This document shows positions 17,709-26,886 of a stretch of DNA of 42,074 nucleotides, one piece after another. Every line of letters begins with the position of its first letter. Position 1 is the stretch's first letter. The DNA comes from Pirellulales bacterium (GTDB lineage: Bacteria > Planctomycetota > Planctomycetia > Pirellulales > Thermoguttaceae). The DNA lies in NCBI GenBank assembly GCA_016931075.1, contig JAFGFF010000268.1, positions 1 through 42,074 of the forward strand. Direction: 5' to 3'. Below the pieces are notes generated by a model. It was not told the DNA's origin. It saw only the letters and a program-made list of their open reading frames with translations, and made no database searches. A program made the position numbers and the translations under genes.

Positions 17709-18797
17709 ATGAATCCCTTTGAGATCGAAATCCAACCGGACTTCGAAGGGTTGCGCCGATGCATCTTGCGTCAAGGGGAGCCCGAGCGTGTCCATAACAT
17801 CGAACTGCTCCTTGACGAAGAGATCATCTCGGAGATCGCCAGTCGATTCGATCTCGTAGGCAACCTCGATCTGACCGATCCCCACTACCGGCTGCGGCGC
17901 GATACGGTCGTGCACCGGTTCCTGGGCTATGATATATTTCCCGTGGCAGTCCCCGGCTTCGAGTTCACGATTCACTGGAATACGGCCAACAAGACCCACG
18001 CAACGAACGACCACCCCGAGCGGGAACGCAACTGGATCGAAGAACACCGCGGCCCGATCGGTTCTTGGAGCGACTTTGAGCAATATCCTTGGCCCGATCT
18101 CAAGAACCTCGATACACGTCCTCTCGAGTGGTGCGAGAAGAACCTGCCCGAGGGCATGGCCGTGTATTGCTGGAACGATCAGGTGTTCGAGCGTCTTTTC
18201 GGACTCTTCGGCTACGAGAATCTCTGCCTGAAGTTGTGCGACGAGCCGGAACTGGTCGAGGCCGTGGCACAAAAGGCGGGCCAGCTATGCGTCGGATTCA
18301 CCGAGGTGCTCTGCCAGTTCTCCCGTGTAGGGGCCATCTTCGACAGCGATGATCTGGGGTTCAGGTCGCAAACACTCCTCTCGCCTGAGTGGCTTCGCAT
18401 ACTGGTCCTGCCCTGGCACAAGGAATCGGCCCGCATCGCCCATGAACACAGGAAACTGTACTTCCTGCATTCCTGCGGAAATGTGGATGCGCTCATGGAA
18501 GACTTCATTGAAGACGTCGGCGTCGACGCAAAACACTCGTTCGAAGACGCCATCATGCCGGTTACCGAGGCGAAACGCAGATACGGCCATCGGATCGGGA
18601 TTCTCGGCGGAATCGACGTCGATTTCCTCTGCCGACAAGATGAGCAGGTAATCCGGGAGCGGGTTCGCGAAACGCTCGAAGTCTGTCAGCCCGGCGGAGG
18701 CTACGTGCTCGGTTCGGGCAACTCGATCCCGAACTTCATGCCTCTGGATCACTACCTGGCAATGCTCGACGAAGGCCGGAAATTCGGTCGGGGCTAG
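17709..18797 (+). CDS. Uroporphyrinogen decarboxylase-like (URO-D/MtaA-like) protein
   Basis: 362 residues with a URO-D-type barrel: the N-terminal PHYRLRRDTVVHRFLGYD region, FDSDDLGFRSQTLLSPEWL, the HSCGNV motif near residue 258 (the histidine-cysteine pair that binds zinc in MtaA/CmuA-type methyltransferases) and the tail GGIDVDFL, YVLGSGNSIPNFMPLDHY. It lacks the usual features of true heme-pathway HemE and lies in a catabolic operon, so a methyl transfer or related C1 role is more likely than porphyrin synthesis. ATG 17709 has GGGAG upstream. Last clear gene of the rightward arm. Confidence 0.82.
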   Translation: MNPFEIEIQPDFEGLRRCILRQGEPERVHNIELLLDEEIISEIASRFDLVGNLDLTDPHYRLRRDTVVHRFLGYDIFPVAVPGFEFTIHWNTANKTHATNDHPERERNWIEEHRGPIGSWSDFEQYPWPDLKNLDTRPLEWCEKNLPEGMAVYCWNDQVFERLFGLFGYENLCLKLCDEPELVEAVAQKAGQLCVGFTEVLCQFSRVGAIFDSDDLGFRSQTLLSPEWLRILVLPWHKESARIAHEHRKLYFLHSCGNVDALMEDFIEDVGVDAKHSFEDAIMPVTEAKRRYGHRIGILGGIDVDFLCRQDEQVIRERVRETLEVCQPGGGYVLGSGNSIPNFMPLDHYLAMLDEGRKFGRG

Positions 18798-18857
18798 ACC
18801 GTCGAAGCGCTAGTGAAATGTCTCAACCGGATTGTGATTTATCACAATGACACGTGC

Positions 18858-18931
18858 CTGTAGGGAACGCCCTCTGTGGCGTTCCGATGGCTCGGTCAAC
18901 CGGGGAACGCCACGGAGGGCGTTCCCTACAG
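18858..18931. repeat. REPIN, GTAG-headed family A
   Basis: Same arms as the copy at 16399-16489, with one C-to-T change in the left arm that keeps a G-U pair and a shorter, unrelated loop. It lies 60 bases after the URO-D-like gene and touches the end of the PEP-CTERM relic. Confidence 0.9.
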
Positions 18932-19131
18932 AGTGCCAAGATTGTCCATGATAAAAGTCACCAATTGCGAGACACTAAACCAACAATTCGGCAAACCCGA
19001 GCGGCGACGCAGAAGCCACACGAGTGGCACTCCCAGAGCCAGCAGCACGAATGTGCCGGGCTCGGGCGCGGGCGTCGAGGGTGAATCTGGGACGCGAAAA
19101 GGGAATGGGGCCAGCTTCTCCTGTTAGCCGC
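18928..19131 (-). pseudogene. Relic of a PEP-CTERM protein C-terminus
   Basis: On the minus strand the frame reads PSTPAPEPGTF, a hydrophobic helix (VLLALGVPLVWLL) and RRR, an intact PEP-CTERM signal. It is preceded by a TAA and has no start or upstream domain. After RRR the frame runs on for about 25 residues and ends in a TAG supplied by the REPIN. The text closely matches the tail of the protease gene at 20399-22033. Confidence 0.75.
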
Positions 19132-19195
19132 TGTGAACAGGGGTGTCGCTATCGCATACCAAGTCATTTGTCGGTATGATTGGGGTGACTCGACG

Positions 19196-19222
19196 CTGAA
19201 GCTGTCGTGAAGACAGCTTCAG
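19196..19222. repeat. Perfect 11-base stem-loop in a spacer
   Basis: CTGAAGCTGTC and its exact complement flank GTGAA. It lies in the 265-base spacer before the lower-GC membrane protein gene. There is no T-run, so terminator function is uncertain; no gene is seen around it. Confidence 0.6.
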
Positions 19223-19396
19223 AAGGACGAATAGGCAGGCGAGGGAACCACAGACGAACGCCGGACAGCAGGGCCGTCAGTTACGGTGCTTTCGCACCAA
19301 TCCACGGACCTGCCCCTGTTGCTCACCACGTTTTATCAAGAAATTGAAGTTCTTCTTCCAGGTTGGTAATTAAAACTGCTTTCAGAGGGTTTTCTG

Positions 19397-20545
19397 GTGT
19401 ATCAACCGATGTCTCCCAGTGTTGCCCAGCTAGTCTCCACAATGTCTGGCGATCAGATTTCGGTGACGCAAAGCAACAGTCACATCTGTATTGGTATTCG
19501 CCCCGGCATCTCAAAAACTCTCGGCTATTGCGGGGTTCTATTCATCCCGACAGGTGTCGTTCTTGGTGGCGCTGCTCTCTCGCTTGCCGTGACTTTGTCT
19601 GCCTCTGATCAGCCTAGCTGGTGGGCAATCGCAGCGTGGGCCGCTGTCGGACTCCTAGGTTTACTGCCTGCCATCGCGATGACTGCGATCCTTATACCGC
19701 CGCTCGTCATCAGGAGCAACATCGAGATCAGCGACCAAAGTGTTTACATCAAGGAAGGTGGCAGCGCGATGGAGTTTCCCTGGGAGGATATCAAGTCGGT
19801 CCGAGTACTATACAAGAGGAAAACCGAGCGCCAAATTCACGTTAAGAGCGGTGTGTCGTATCTTCGGGGTCGCGGTGGTGGCATTGCAATCGAGACCCCC
19901 CATGGCACAGTCAAACTAATGACGCACTGGCATCACGAAGTGAGTCAGTGGCTGGCAAGATTGCTGAGTGAAGTCTCAGGCGTCACGCTTTTTGACGACG
20001 AGAAAATCACGCGACCAGTTCTATTGAAGCCCATTGTCCGTGGCTTGTCAGCTACGATGTCTCGCAAAGAATCAAGAGGTGCGATGCTCCTCGGGCTATT
20101 TCTCGCCATATTGGCTCTATTCGGTGTCGGACGCATCGCTCTAGATTACCGAGACCTCGTACAATGGAAACTGGCCGTGGGCATTATCGAGTCGATAGAC
20201 ATGGAAAAGTCAGAGACTCAGCCGCACCTTGTTGTATCGTACCGCTATGAGGTGCAAGGAATTACTTTCGAGAACGATAGTTCTCGAATCGACGATTTGC
20301 AGGATGGTCGTCAGGCAGACATCGCCGTTGGCGACCGGATCGAGGTGCGGTACGACCCCGACGATCCGCGCGAATCTACGGCGGCGTGGCACCTTAGATT
20401 AGGAGCCTGCACAGACGGAATCATAATCTTCCTTGCTTTGGCCTTCGCGTGCGGACTCCTCGGAGCGACCCCGATAATCTACGCAGCGATCCGCAAGGAG
20501 AATGCCTTGGCCACACACTACGGTTGTCCAAATGAAAAAGAATGA
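19397..20545 (+). CDS. DUF3592-like membrane protein of unknown function
   Basis: 382 residues with two hydrophobic helices near residues 45-95, a PH-like cytoplasmic stretch (MEFPWEDIKSVRVLYKRK), a further helix near 225-245, then a segment with the DUF3592 pattern (LVVSYRYEVQGITFEND, GDRIEVRYDPDDPRES), and a last helix near 340-365. Function is unknown; such proteins are usually inner-membrane proteins. The start is the GTG with AGAGGG upstream; ATG 12 bases further is possible. Base composition is visibly lower in GC than the genes around it, and it is flanked by two related PEP-CTERM tails, so it may be a later insertion. Its 3' end overlaps the antisense protease gene by 147 bases. Confidence 0.72.
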   Translation: MYQPMSPSVAQLVSTMSGDQISVTQSNSHICIGIRPGISKTLGYCGVLFIPTGVVLGGAALSLAVTLSASDQPSWWAIAAWAAVGLLGLLPAIAMTAILIPPLVIRSNIEISDQSVYIKEGGSAMEFPWEDIKSVRVLYKRKTERQIHVKSGVSYLRGRGGGIAIETPHGTVKLMTHWHHEVSQWLARLLSEVSGVTLFDDEKITRPVLLKPIVRGLSATMSRKESRGAMLLGLFLAILALFGVGRIALDYRDLVQWKLAVGIIESIDMEKSETQPHLVVSYRYEVQGITFENDSSRIDDLQDGRQADIAVGDRIEVRYDPDDPRESTAAWHLRLGACTDGIIIFLALAFACGLLGATPIIYAAIRKENALATHYGCPNEKE

Positions 20546-22033
20546 AAAAGGAATGAAATGCCCTGTACAAATTGAATGCTGCCCTAGGGGAATTCCGCCG
20601 AGCTGCATAGGCTGATTCTGGGCATTCTGGTATGCGATTTCATGTTCGAGTTCGGCGGGCGACAGCCCTGCAAGCCACGTGTACGACACCCGGCTTGTTC
20701 TGTAACGGAGGAGCCACAGGACGGGTAGACTCCAGGCCAGCAAGAGGAAGGTGCCGGGCTCGGGCGTGGGTGTCGAGGGCGGGTTGAGGGACCAGTTGGC
20801 GGCCAGGATCGAGGCGTCGAGGTCGTCGACGCGGCCGTCGTGGTTGAAGTCGCCTTCGGTCCAGAATCCGTCGGTCGATTGCAGCCAGTGGGCGGCCAGG
20901 ATCGAGGCGTCGGCCGAATCGACCCGGCCGTTGCCGTCGGCGTCGCCCGGCGCGGGGGTGGGCCGGACGTCGATCGTCACCGTGGCGGCCTGTTCCGACC
21001 AGGCTTGGCCGTCGAACAGTGCGTAGGTGAAAGAGTCGGCGCCGATGAAGCCCGGGTTGGGCATGTAGATGAACTCCCCGCTGGGATCGAAGGAGAGCGT
21101 GCCGTTGGCCGGCAACGTCAGGCTGGTCGAGGTGAGTAGAACGTCGCCGTCCAGATCGAGGTCGTTGGCTATCACGCCGGGCAACTCGACACGGAGCGTG
21201 ACGTCTTCAAACGTGGCGTATGCGTCGTTCTTGGCCACTGGTGGGCGGTTCGGCGGCACGACGCCGGTGATCCAATCGTAGAGCGACGCCACCCGGGCGA
21301 AGGTTCCCCCGTCGCCGTAGCTGGCGTTGGCCGAGCCGTCGGTGTACCAGAGGGCCGTTTGGACGCCGGCCAAGTAGGTCTGGCCCTCAATGTCGACAAA
21401 CAGTCCCCCGCCGCTGTCGCCGTGGGCCATGCAATACTCCAGGTCCAGCGGCTCGGGCGAGCCCATCCGATTGCCGGCGCCGTCGTCGTCGGGCCGATCG
21501 AAGTCGACCAACAAAAGGTTCTCGGACCAGCCCCAGACCGAGCCGAGCATGTCGATCGTATTTTGACCGGCTCGCTTCGTGCCGCTGTAGGTTGTCTCGC
21601 CCGTCAGGCCCGTGCCCGAGCGTCCAAAACCCACGGTGACCGCTTCACGGCCCAGTTCACTGCCGAACTCGGGCAAGTAGAGCTTCGCCGGCGCCACGTC
21701 CGTCACTGGCCGGTCGAGCTGGAAGAGCCCGACGTCTTCGCCCGGGTATTTTACGATGGTCGATGCAACAGCGTTATAGGTCTCGTCGCCGAGCCGGAAG
21801 GAAGCCTGCGCGGTGGCCATGTGGCCGGCCGTGAGAACCCACGTGGGAGAAATCAAAACACCGCTTCCCAGGAGGCTGCCGGTGCAAATTTGCCCAGCGG
21901 CCGCGTAAGCTGGATCGTCGGCCAACGCCAGGTAGAGCGCCTCGTCGCGATCATGGCGGATCGTGCCCGCCGTGACTGCGCCGGCAGCCAACACGACCAG
22001 CATCAAACTTATCGCAACGAGCGATCGGGGCAT
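20399..22033 (-). CDS. Secreted trypsin-like serine protease with cadherin-like, dockerin and PEP-CTERM modules
   Basis: 544 residues: signal peptide (about 1-23), trypsin-like domain with His71 (TAGH), Asp100 (GEDVGL) and Ser207 (GDSGGG), a cadherin-like/VCBS-type domain (about 262-357, PPVAKNDAYATFED), two dockerin-type repeats (about 362-414), a Pro-rich linker and a PEP-CTERM signal PEPGTF...WLLRYR (about 424-445). Such signals normally end the protein, but here the frame continues for 99 residues with no recognisable domain, running antisense through the 3' end of the neighbouring gene. A lost stop codon is the simplest explanation. ATG 22033 starts at the signal peptide. Expected at the cell surface or exported. 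Confidence 0.85.
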   Translation of the reverse strand: MPRSLVAISLMLVVLAAGAVTAGTIRHDRDEALYLALADDPAYAAAGQICTGSLLGSGVLISPTWVLTAGHMATAQASFRLGDETYNAVASTIVKYPGEDVGLFQLDRPVTDVAPAKLYLPEFGSELGREAVTVGFGRSGTGLTGETTYSGTKRAGQNTIDMLGSVWGWSENLLLVDFDRPDDDGAGNRMGSPEPLDLEYCMAHGDSGGGLFVDIEGQTYLAGVQTALWYTDGSANASYGDGGTFARVASLYDWITGVVPPNRPPVAKNDAYATFEDVTLRVELPGVIANDLDLDGDVLLTSTSLTLPANGTLSFDPSGEFIYMPNPGFIGADSFTYALFDGQAWSEQAATVTIDVRPTPAPGDADGNGRVDSADASILAAHWLQSTDGFWTEGDFNHDGRVDDLDASILAANWSLNPPSTPTPEPGTFLLLAWSLPVLWLLRYRTSRVSYTWLAGLSPAELEHEIAYQNAQNQPMQLGGIPLGQHSICTGHFIPFSFFFIWTTVVCGQGILLADRCVDYRGRSEESAREGQSKEDYDSVCAGS

Positions 22034-22209
22034 GACTGCGTCCAAGATGCAGACTCAGTGCGTTCAACCCAACAGGCGGCAGACAGCCACACATAAACGA
22101 GAACGCCCAGTATAGAAAATCACCGGGGTCCAATGCAAGAAATGGCGTCATTGCCGCCCCGGAATTGTCCGAGGGAGCCCTTTCTTCGGGTGGGGCAGTA
22201 TGCCTCGGC

Positions 22210-25200
22210 CTACGCGGCCGCCTCGTGCTTCTTGCGGTACAAGAGCCAGTAGACGACGGGGATCACGACCAGGGTGAAGGCGGTCGAGGCGAAGATGCCG
22301 AAGATGATGGCCCAAGCCAGGCCCGAGAAGATCGGGTCGAGCGTGATGACCCAGTTGCCCAGCAGCGTGGTGCCCGAGGTAGCCAGAATGGGCCGTGTCC
22401 GGACGGCCACGCTCCGGAGGATCGCCTCGCGCAGCGACAGCCCTTCGGCCAGGCCGTGGTGGAAGAAGTCGATCAGCACGAGCGAATTGCGGACTACAAT
22501 CCCGCTGAGCCCGATCATCCCGATCATGGCCGTGGCCGTTAGGAAGACCGGGTTGGGGAACCCGCCGACCGGCCGGTTGACCAGGGCATTCAAGAGCCAG
22601 AAGCCGGGCAGGATGCCGATCAGCGTGAGCGGGATGGCCAGCATGATGACGATCGGCAGCAGCCGCGAGCCCGTCTGGAACATGAGGAGGATGAAGATGC
22701 CCACCTGCGCGGCGGCGAACGCCAGGCCCAGGTCGCGGAATACGTCGAGCGTGATCTTCCATTCCCCTTCGCCGGCCCAATCGACCGTGTAGCCGACGGG
22801 CAGCGCCCAGGGGTCGCCTCCGCCGGGGTTCAGCCAGGTGCGACTTTCGACGGGCCGGGGGCTCGCGGCGGGTTGAACGGCGGTCCCGTCGGGCTCGCGG
22901 TCCCATTGCATGTCGAGAATGGCATCGGCCGGCGGTCGGCCCGCGATCTCGGCAAACGCATAGGCCACGCGGCGGAGATTCTTGTGATAGATCGTCTTGC
23001 CGTCGACGCCCGTCTCGAGTTCGACCAGCGGCTCGGTCTTGACCAGTTGCCCGGCCTGGCCGACGAGATAGATCTGTTTCAGGTCCTCGATCGCCGATCG
23101 CATCTCGCGGGGCAACCGCAGCTCGATGGGCAACGGGTTGACCTCGCCCGGCGGGTGGATGGTCGTCACGGTCAGGCCGGACAGCGCGAGCTGTTGTGTC
23201 TGGGCGACGTCCTGCGTTGAGACGCCCGACAGGGCCGCCTTGTGCTTGTCGGTCACCAGCGTGTATCGCGTTTGATCGTCCTCGCCGCTGACGTCGACGT
23301 CAACCAGGCCCGGCTCGCGGTCCATCCGCGCGGCCACCGTCCGCGAGGCGGCGATCAGGTCGTCATACTTCGCGTCGTCCGGGCCGTAGATCTCGGCCGT
23401 GATCGTGGCGATGACCGGCGGGCCGGGCGGCACCTCGACCAGTTTGATCTTCGCGCCGGCCGCGTCGGCCAGGGCTTGCAGGTCGTTGCGGATCCGCAGG
23501 ATCAGGCCGTGCGACTGCTGCGACCGGTGTTCCTTCGAGGCCAGGTTCACCCGGATCTCGGCCAGATTCGATCCCCGGCGGAGGAAGTAGTGCCGGACCA
23601 TGCCGTTGAAGTCCATCGCCGAGGGCACGCCCGCGTAAAGCTGATAGTCGCGGACCTCGTTCACCCCGGCCAGGTACCGGCCGATCGACTCGGTGACCGC
23701 CTCGGTGTCTTCGAGCGTTGTGCCCTCGGGCATGTCGACGAGCACCTGGAACTCGTTCTTGTTATCGTAGGGGAGCATTTTCAGCGGTACGACGCGCAGC
23801 GCGGGCAGCAACATGGCGCCGACCAGCAGGAGCATCACGGCCCCGAGCGTCGCCCACGACAGCCAGCGCCGGTCGAGGATCGGCCCCAGCATAGCTTTGG
23901 TGAAGCGGTACAACGGCCGGGCGGTCAGGTCGAACGCCGGTTCCTCGTCGCCCCCCTTCTCGTGCAGCCGGCGCAGGGCGACCAGGGCCAGCCACGGGGT
24001 AATCATGAAGGCGACTCCCATCGACGCCGTCACCGTCAAGGGTACGCACAGGGCCATCGGGGCCATGTACGGGCCCATCATGCCGGTAATGAACATCAAC
24101 GGCAGGAAGCTCACGATGATCGCCAGCGTCGAGAGGATCAACGCCGGCCGGACCTCCTGGATCGCCCGAAGCACCGCGTCGCGCGGCGGCAGGATCTTCA
24201 TGGCGAAGTAGCGGGCGATGTTTTCGACGTCGGTGATCGGGTCGTCGACCAGCAGGCCCAACGAGAGGATCAGCGCGAACAGCGTCACGCGGTTGATCGT
24301 GTAGCCGACCATCAGGTTGATGAACAAGGTAATACTGTAGCAGACCGGGATGGCCAGGGCGACGACCAGGGCGGCCCGCCAGCCGATCATCATGCCGATC
24401 AGCCCGATCACCGTCAGCACGGCGATGGCCAGCCCTTCGACCAGCTCGTTGACCTTGGCATTGGCCGTCTCGCCGTAGTCGCGGGTGATCCGGTAGAAGA
24501 CGCCGTCGGGCAGGAACTTCGGGGCCAGTTCGGACATGCGGGCGTCGACGGCCTCGGCGACCCAAACGGCGTTGGTCCCTTTGCGCTTGGCCACGGCGAT
24601 GTGTACGGCCGGGAAGAGTTGCCCCGGTTCGAGCGGCGCGGCCTTGGCGATGTCCTCGCCTTCTTCTTTGTCGTCCTCGTTCGCTTCAATCGGCCGGTCC
24701 TTGGCGTCGCGGGGGTTCTCGGCGGCCGGACCGAAGCCGATCCAACTGTAACTGTCCGCCTCGGCCGGGCCGTCGATCACGGTGGCGACGTCCTTGAGGT
24801 AGACGGGCCGGTCGCCCCATAACTGGATGACCAGATCGCCCAGCTCCTGGGCGTCGCGGATGAACGTCCCCGCCTCGACGACGTACTCCTTGTCCTGCTG
24901 CTCGTACTTTCCGGCCCGGAGCGTCACGTTGCTCGCCCTGAGGGCCTGGGCCACCTGCAAGGCCGACGTGTGCCGGCCGGCCAGGCGGACCGGATCCAGC
25001 TCGACGCGGATCGTCCGGGGCCGCCCGCCGATCACGGTGACCCGGTTCGTGTTCTCAATGGCCTGCAACTCGTTTTGAAGTTGTTCGGCCAGACGTCGCA
25101 GGTGGTGGTCGTCGTAGCGCTTCGTCTCGGACCAGAGGGTCAGGTTGACGATCGGCACGTCGTCGACCTCGACCGGTTTGACCACCCAACCGGTCACGGC

Positions 25201-25593
25201 GGGCGGAATCCGGTCGACGTTCGATTGGACCTTGTTGTAGAGCTTCACCAGCGAGTCTTCGCGGTCCTCGCCGACGTAGAACCGGACCGTCACGATGCAC
25301 TGGCCCGGCTTGGACATCGAATAGACGTACTCGACGCCGTCGATCTGGTAGAGGAGCTTTTCCAACCGCGAGGTGACCTGCTGTTCGATCTCCTCGGACG
25401 AGAGGCCCGGCGCCGAGACCATCACGTCGGCCAGCGGCACCACGATCTGCGGCTCCTCCTCCCGCGGCGTCAGCCACAGCGAGGCGAGCCCCAGGATGAG
25501 CGACACGACGATCAACATGATCGTCACGTCCCCCCTCAAGAAGACCTCCACCAATCGGGTCATTAACGGCGTCTTGGCTTCCGTGCTGGTCAT
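22210..25593 (-). CDS. RND efflux pump, inner-membrane permease
   Basis: 1127 residues, slightly longer than usual for AcrB/CusA-type pumps. The N-terminal helix, the two large periplasmic loops and two six-helix clusters are evident. The proton-relay motif LLVDDPITDVENIAR in TM4 keeps the paired Asp. EEEPQIVVPLADVMVSAPG and GLSGIVVRNSLVLIDF are other family landmarks. The first periplasmic loop carries an acidic insert (NEDDKEEGED). It would export drugs, metals or lipids with the proton gradient. The adaptor gene lies 87 bases upstream on the same strand; no TolC-like outer-membrane partner is present. The substrate cannot be predicted. Confidence 0.93.
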   Translation of the reverse strand: MTSTEAKTPLMTRLVEVFLRGDVTIMLIVVSLILGLASLWLTPREEEPQIVVPLADVMVSAPGLSSEEIEQQVTSRLEKLLYQIDGVEYVYSMSKPGQCIVTVRFYVGEDREDSLVKLYNKVQSNVDRIPPAVTGWVVKPVEVDDVPIVNLTLWSETKRYDDHHLRRLAEQLQNELQAIENTNRVTVIGGRPRTIRVELDPVRLAGRHTSALQVAQALRASNVTLRAGKYEQQDKEYVVEAGTFIRDAQELGDLVIQLWGDRPVYLKDVATVIDGPAEADSYSWIGFGPAAENPRDAKDRPIEANEDDKEEGEDIAKAAPLEPGQLFPAVHIAVAKRKGTNAVWVAEAVDARMSELAPKFLPDGVFYRITRDYGETANAKVNELVEGLAIAVLTVIGLIGMMIGWRAALVVALAIPVCYSITLFINLMVGYTINRVTLFALILSLGLLVDDPITDVENIARYFAMKILPPRDAVLRAIQEVRPALILSTLAIIVSFLPLMFITGMMGPYMAPMALCVPLTVTASMGVAFMITPWLALVALRRLHEKGGDEEPAFDLTARPLYRFTKAMLGPILDRRWLSWATLGAVMLLLVGAMLLPALRVVPLKMLPYDNKNEFQVLVDMPEGTTLEDTEAVTESIGRYLAGVNEVRDYQLYAGVPSAMDFNGMVRHYFLRRGSNLAEIRVNLASKEHRSQQSHGLILRIRNDLQALADAAGAKIKLVEVPPGPPVIATITAEIYGPDDAKYDDLIAASRTVAARMDREPGLVDVDVSGEDDQTRYTLVTDKHKAALSGVSTQDVAQTQQLALSGLTVTTIHPPGEVNPLPIELRLPREMRSAIEDLKQIYLVGQAGQLVKTEPLVELETGVDGKTIYHKNLRRVAYAFAEIAGRPPADAILDMQWDREPDGTAVQPAASPRPVESRTWLNPGGGDPWALPVGYTVDWAGEGEWKITLDVFRDLGLAFAAAQVGIFILLMFQTGSRLLPIVIMLAIPLTLIGILPGFWLLNALVNRPVGGFPNPVFLTATAMIGMIGLSGIVVRNSLVLIDFFHHGLAEGLSLREAILRSVAVRTRPILATSGTTLLGNWVITLDPIFSGLAWAIIFGIFASTAFTLVVIPVVYWLLYRKKHEAAA

Positions 25594-25680
25594 GGCGCTG
25601 GGTTAGTTGTGAGAGGAAAGAGGAAGGGGCCACAGATGAACGCAGATGAATGCAGAGAGAGTGTTTGACGCTTCATTGCA

Positions 25681-26886
25681 TCACGGCTTTGTGACGGGGC
25701 AATTCGTGCAGTTCTTCTGTTGCGCGAGCTTATCCGGCCTCAGCAAAACCTTTTCCTTGGCATCGAGGCCGCTGAGGACTTCGACGCGGAGGGGCTGGCC
25801 TTGGGGGGTCCATTGGCCGGTGCGGCCGGTTTTGATCAAGCGGCGCTGGAGGCGGTTGCCGTCGACGACGACGTCGACCATTTCGAGCTGGCCGATCCGT
25901 TCGATGGCCGCTTCGGCCAGGCAGAGGTGTTTTCGAGGACCGATCGGGATCTCGACGCGGCCGAAAAGCCCTTCGATCAGACCTTCGGACCGGGGCAGCG
26001 CGATCTTGACCAAAAACGAACGGCTGGCCGCCTCGGCCTGCGGGACGATATGCTCGACCGTGCCGATGACCTCTTTGTGAGCCTTGCCGTTTTCGTCTTC
26101 TTTCTTCGAACTTCCGATCAGGACCTTCACTTTGTCGCCCCGCTTGATCTTGTCGAGCAGGCTTTCGACCACGGGCACTTCCAGCCGTAGGGAGCCTGGG
26201 TCGTAGAGTACCAGCAGGGGTTGGCCCGGCACGGCCATGTTGCCCGGCTCGGCCAGTCGGTCGACGACCACGCCCGCCTGCGACGCCCGGATCGTCGCGT
26301 CGGAGAGCCGTTTCTGGGCTTCGGCCACAGCGCTCTGGGCGCGTTGGACGTTGTTTCGAGCGACCTTGGCGCTGCTGAGCGACCGGTCGTATTGGCTCTG
26401 GCTGATGGCGTTGGTCTTGACCAGGCTCGCGTCGCGCCGCAGGGTGATCTCGGCCTGGTCCCGCTCGGCTTCGGCCGCGGCCAGGCTGGCTTGGGCCTGG
26501 CGAAGTTGGGCCTGCAGGTCGACGTCGTCCAACAGAACCAGAACGTCTCCCTTGGCGACCTCCTGGCCGGCCACGACGTTGATCTTGGTGATCCGCGCCA
26601 TGACACGGGACGAGACCTCGCTTCGGTTCGCCGCTCGAAGGGTCCCGACGGCTTCCTCCGTATCGTCCTTCGCGACCTCGTGGACCTCGTCCGTCTGGGC
26701 GCCGTCGAGCAAGAGCCGAGGTTCGATGGGTGCCTCGCCGGGCGGGATTTTCTTATTCCAGGTGACCGAGATCGACACGGCCTTGGTGGCCACGACCACC
26801 GAGGCGACCAGGATGGCGATCCCCACCGCCCACAATAACAGTGTCCCGGCCCAATCCCACGCCGCCGCGATCCATCCGCGTTTCAT
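25681..26886 (-). CDS. RND periplasmic adaptor (membrane fusion protein)
   Basis: 401 residues: one N-terminal membrane helix (about 12-36), a lipoyl-like half (SRVMARITKINVVAGQEVAKGDVLVLLDD), a coiled-coil hairpin (about 115-190, rich in Ala/Gln/Glu), the second lipoyl half (AGVVVDRLAEPGNMAVPGQPL) and a beta-barrel domain. This is the HlyD/AcrA adaptor that links the pump to an outer-membrane channel. It precedes the pump gene in the direction of transcription, so the two form an operon. The C-terminus ends NCTNCPVTKP, a CxxC that is unusual for the family and might bind a metal. Confidence 0.92.
   Translation of the reverse strand: MKRGWIAAAWDWAGTLLLWAVGIAILVASVVVATKAVSISVTWNKKIPPGEAPIEPRLLLDGAQTDEVHEVAKDDTEEAVGTLRAANRSEVSSRVMARITKINVVAGQEVAKGDVLVLLDDVDLQAQLRQAQASLAAAEAERDQAEITLRRDASLVKTNAISQSQYDRSLSSAKVARNNVQRAQSAVAEAQKRLSDATIRASQAGVVVDRLAEPGNMAVPGQPLLVLYDPGSLRLEVPVVESLLDKIKRGDKVKVLIGSSKKEDENGKAHKEVIGTVEHIVPQAEAASRSFLVKIALPRSEGLIEGLFGRVEIPIGPRKHLCLAEAAIERIGQLEMVDVVVDGNRLQRRLIKTGRTGQWTPQGQPLRVEVLSGLDAKEKVLLRPDKLAQQKNCTNCPVTKP

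Noticed and set aside
17709-18797. Heme-pathway uroporphyrinogen decarboxylase (HemE)
   Set aside because: It has the HSCGN and GSGNSIP features of methyltransferase-like URO-D relatives and lies in a catabolic operon rather than with heme genes.
16399-18931. Family A palindromes as ordinary intrinsic terminators
   Set aside because: They lack T-runs, have long variable loops, occur upstream as well as downstream of genes, and share exact arms. They fit REP elements better, although they may end transcription incidentally.
18780-19400. An RNA gene in the spacer with the perfect stem-loop at 19196
   Set aside because: A single 27-base hairpin is not enough; no cloverleaf, box motif or promoter-terminator pair was found.
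23242-24822. A 526-codon open frame on the plus strand inside the RND pump gene
   Set aside because: It is antisense to an intact, motif-rich pump gene. Its text is rich in Arg, Asp, Gly and His with no domain, as expected for the mirror frame of GC-rich codons.
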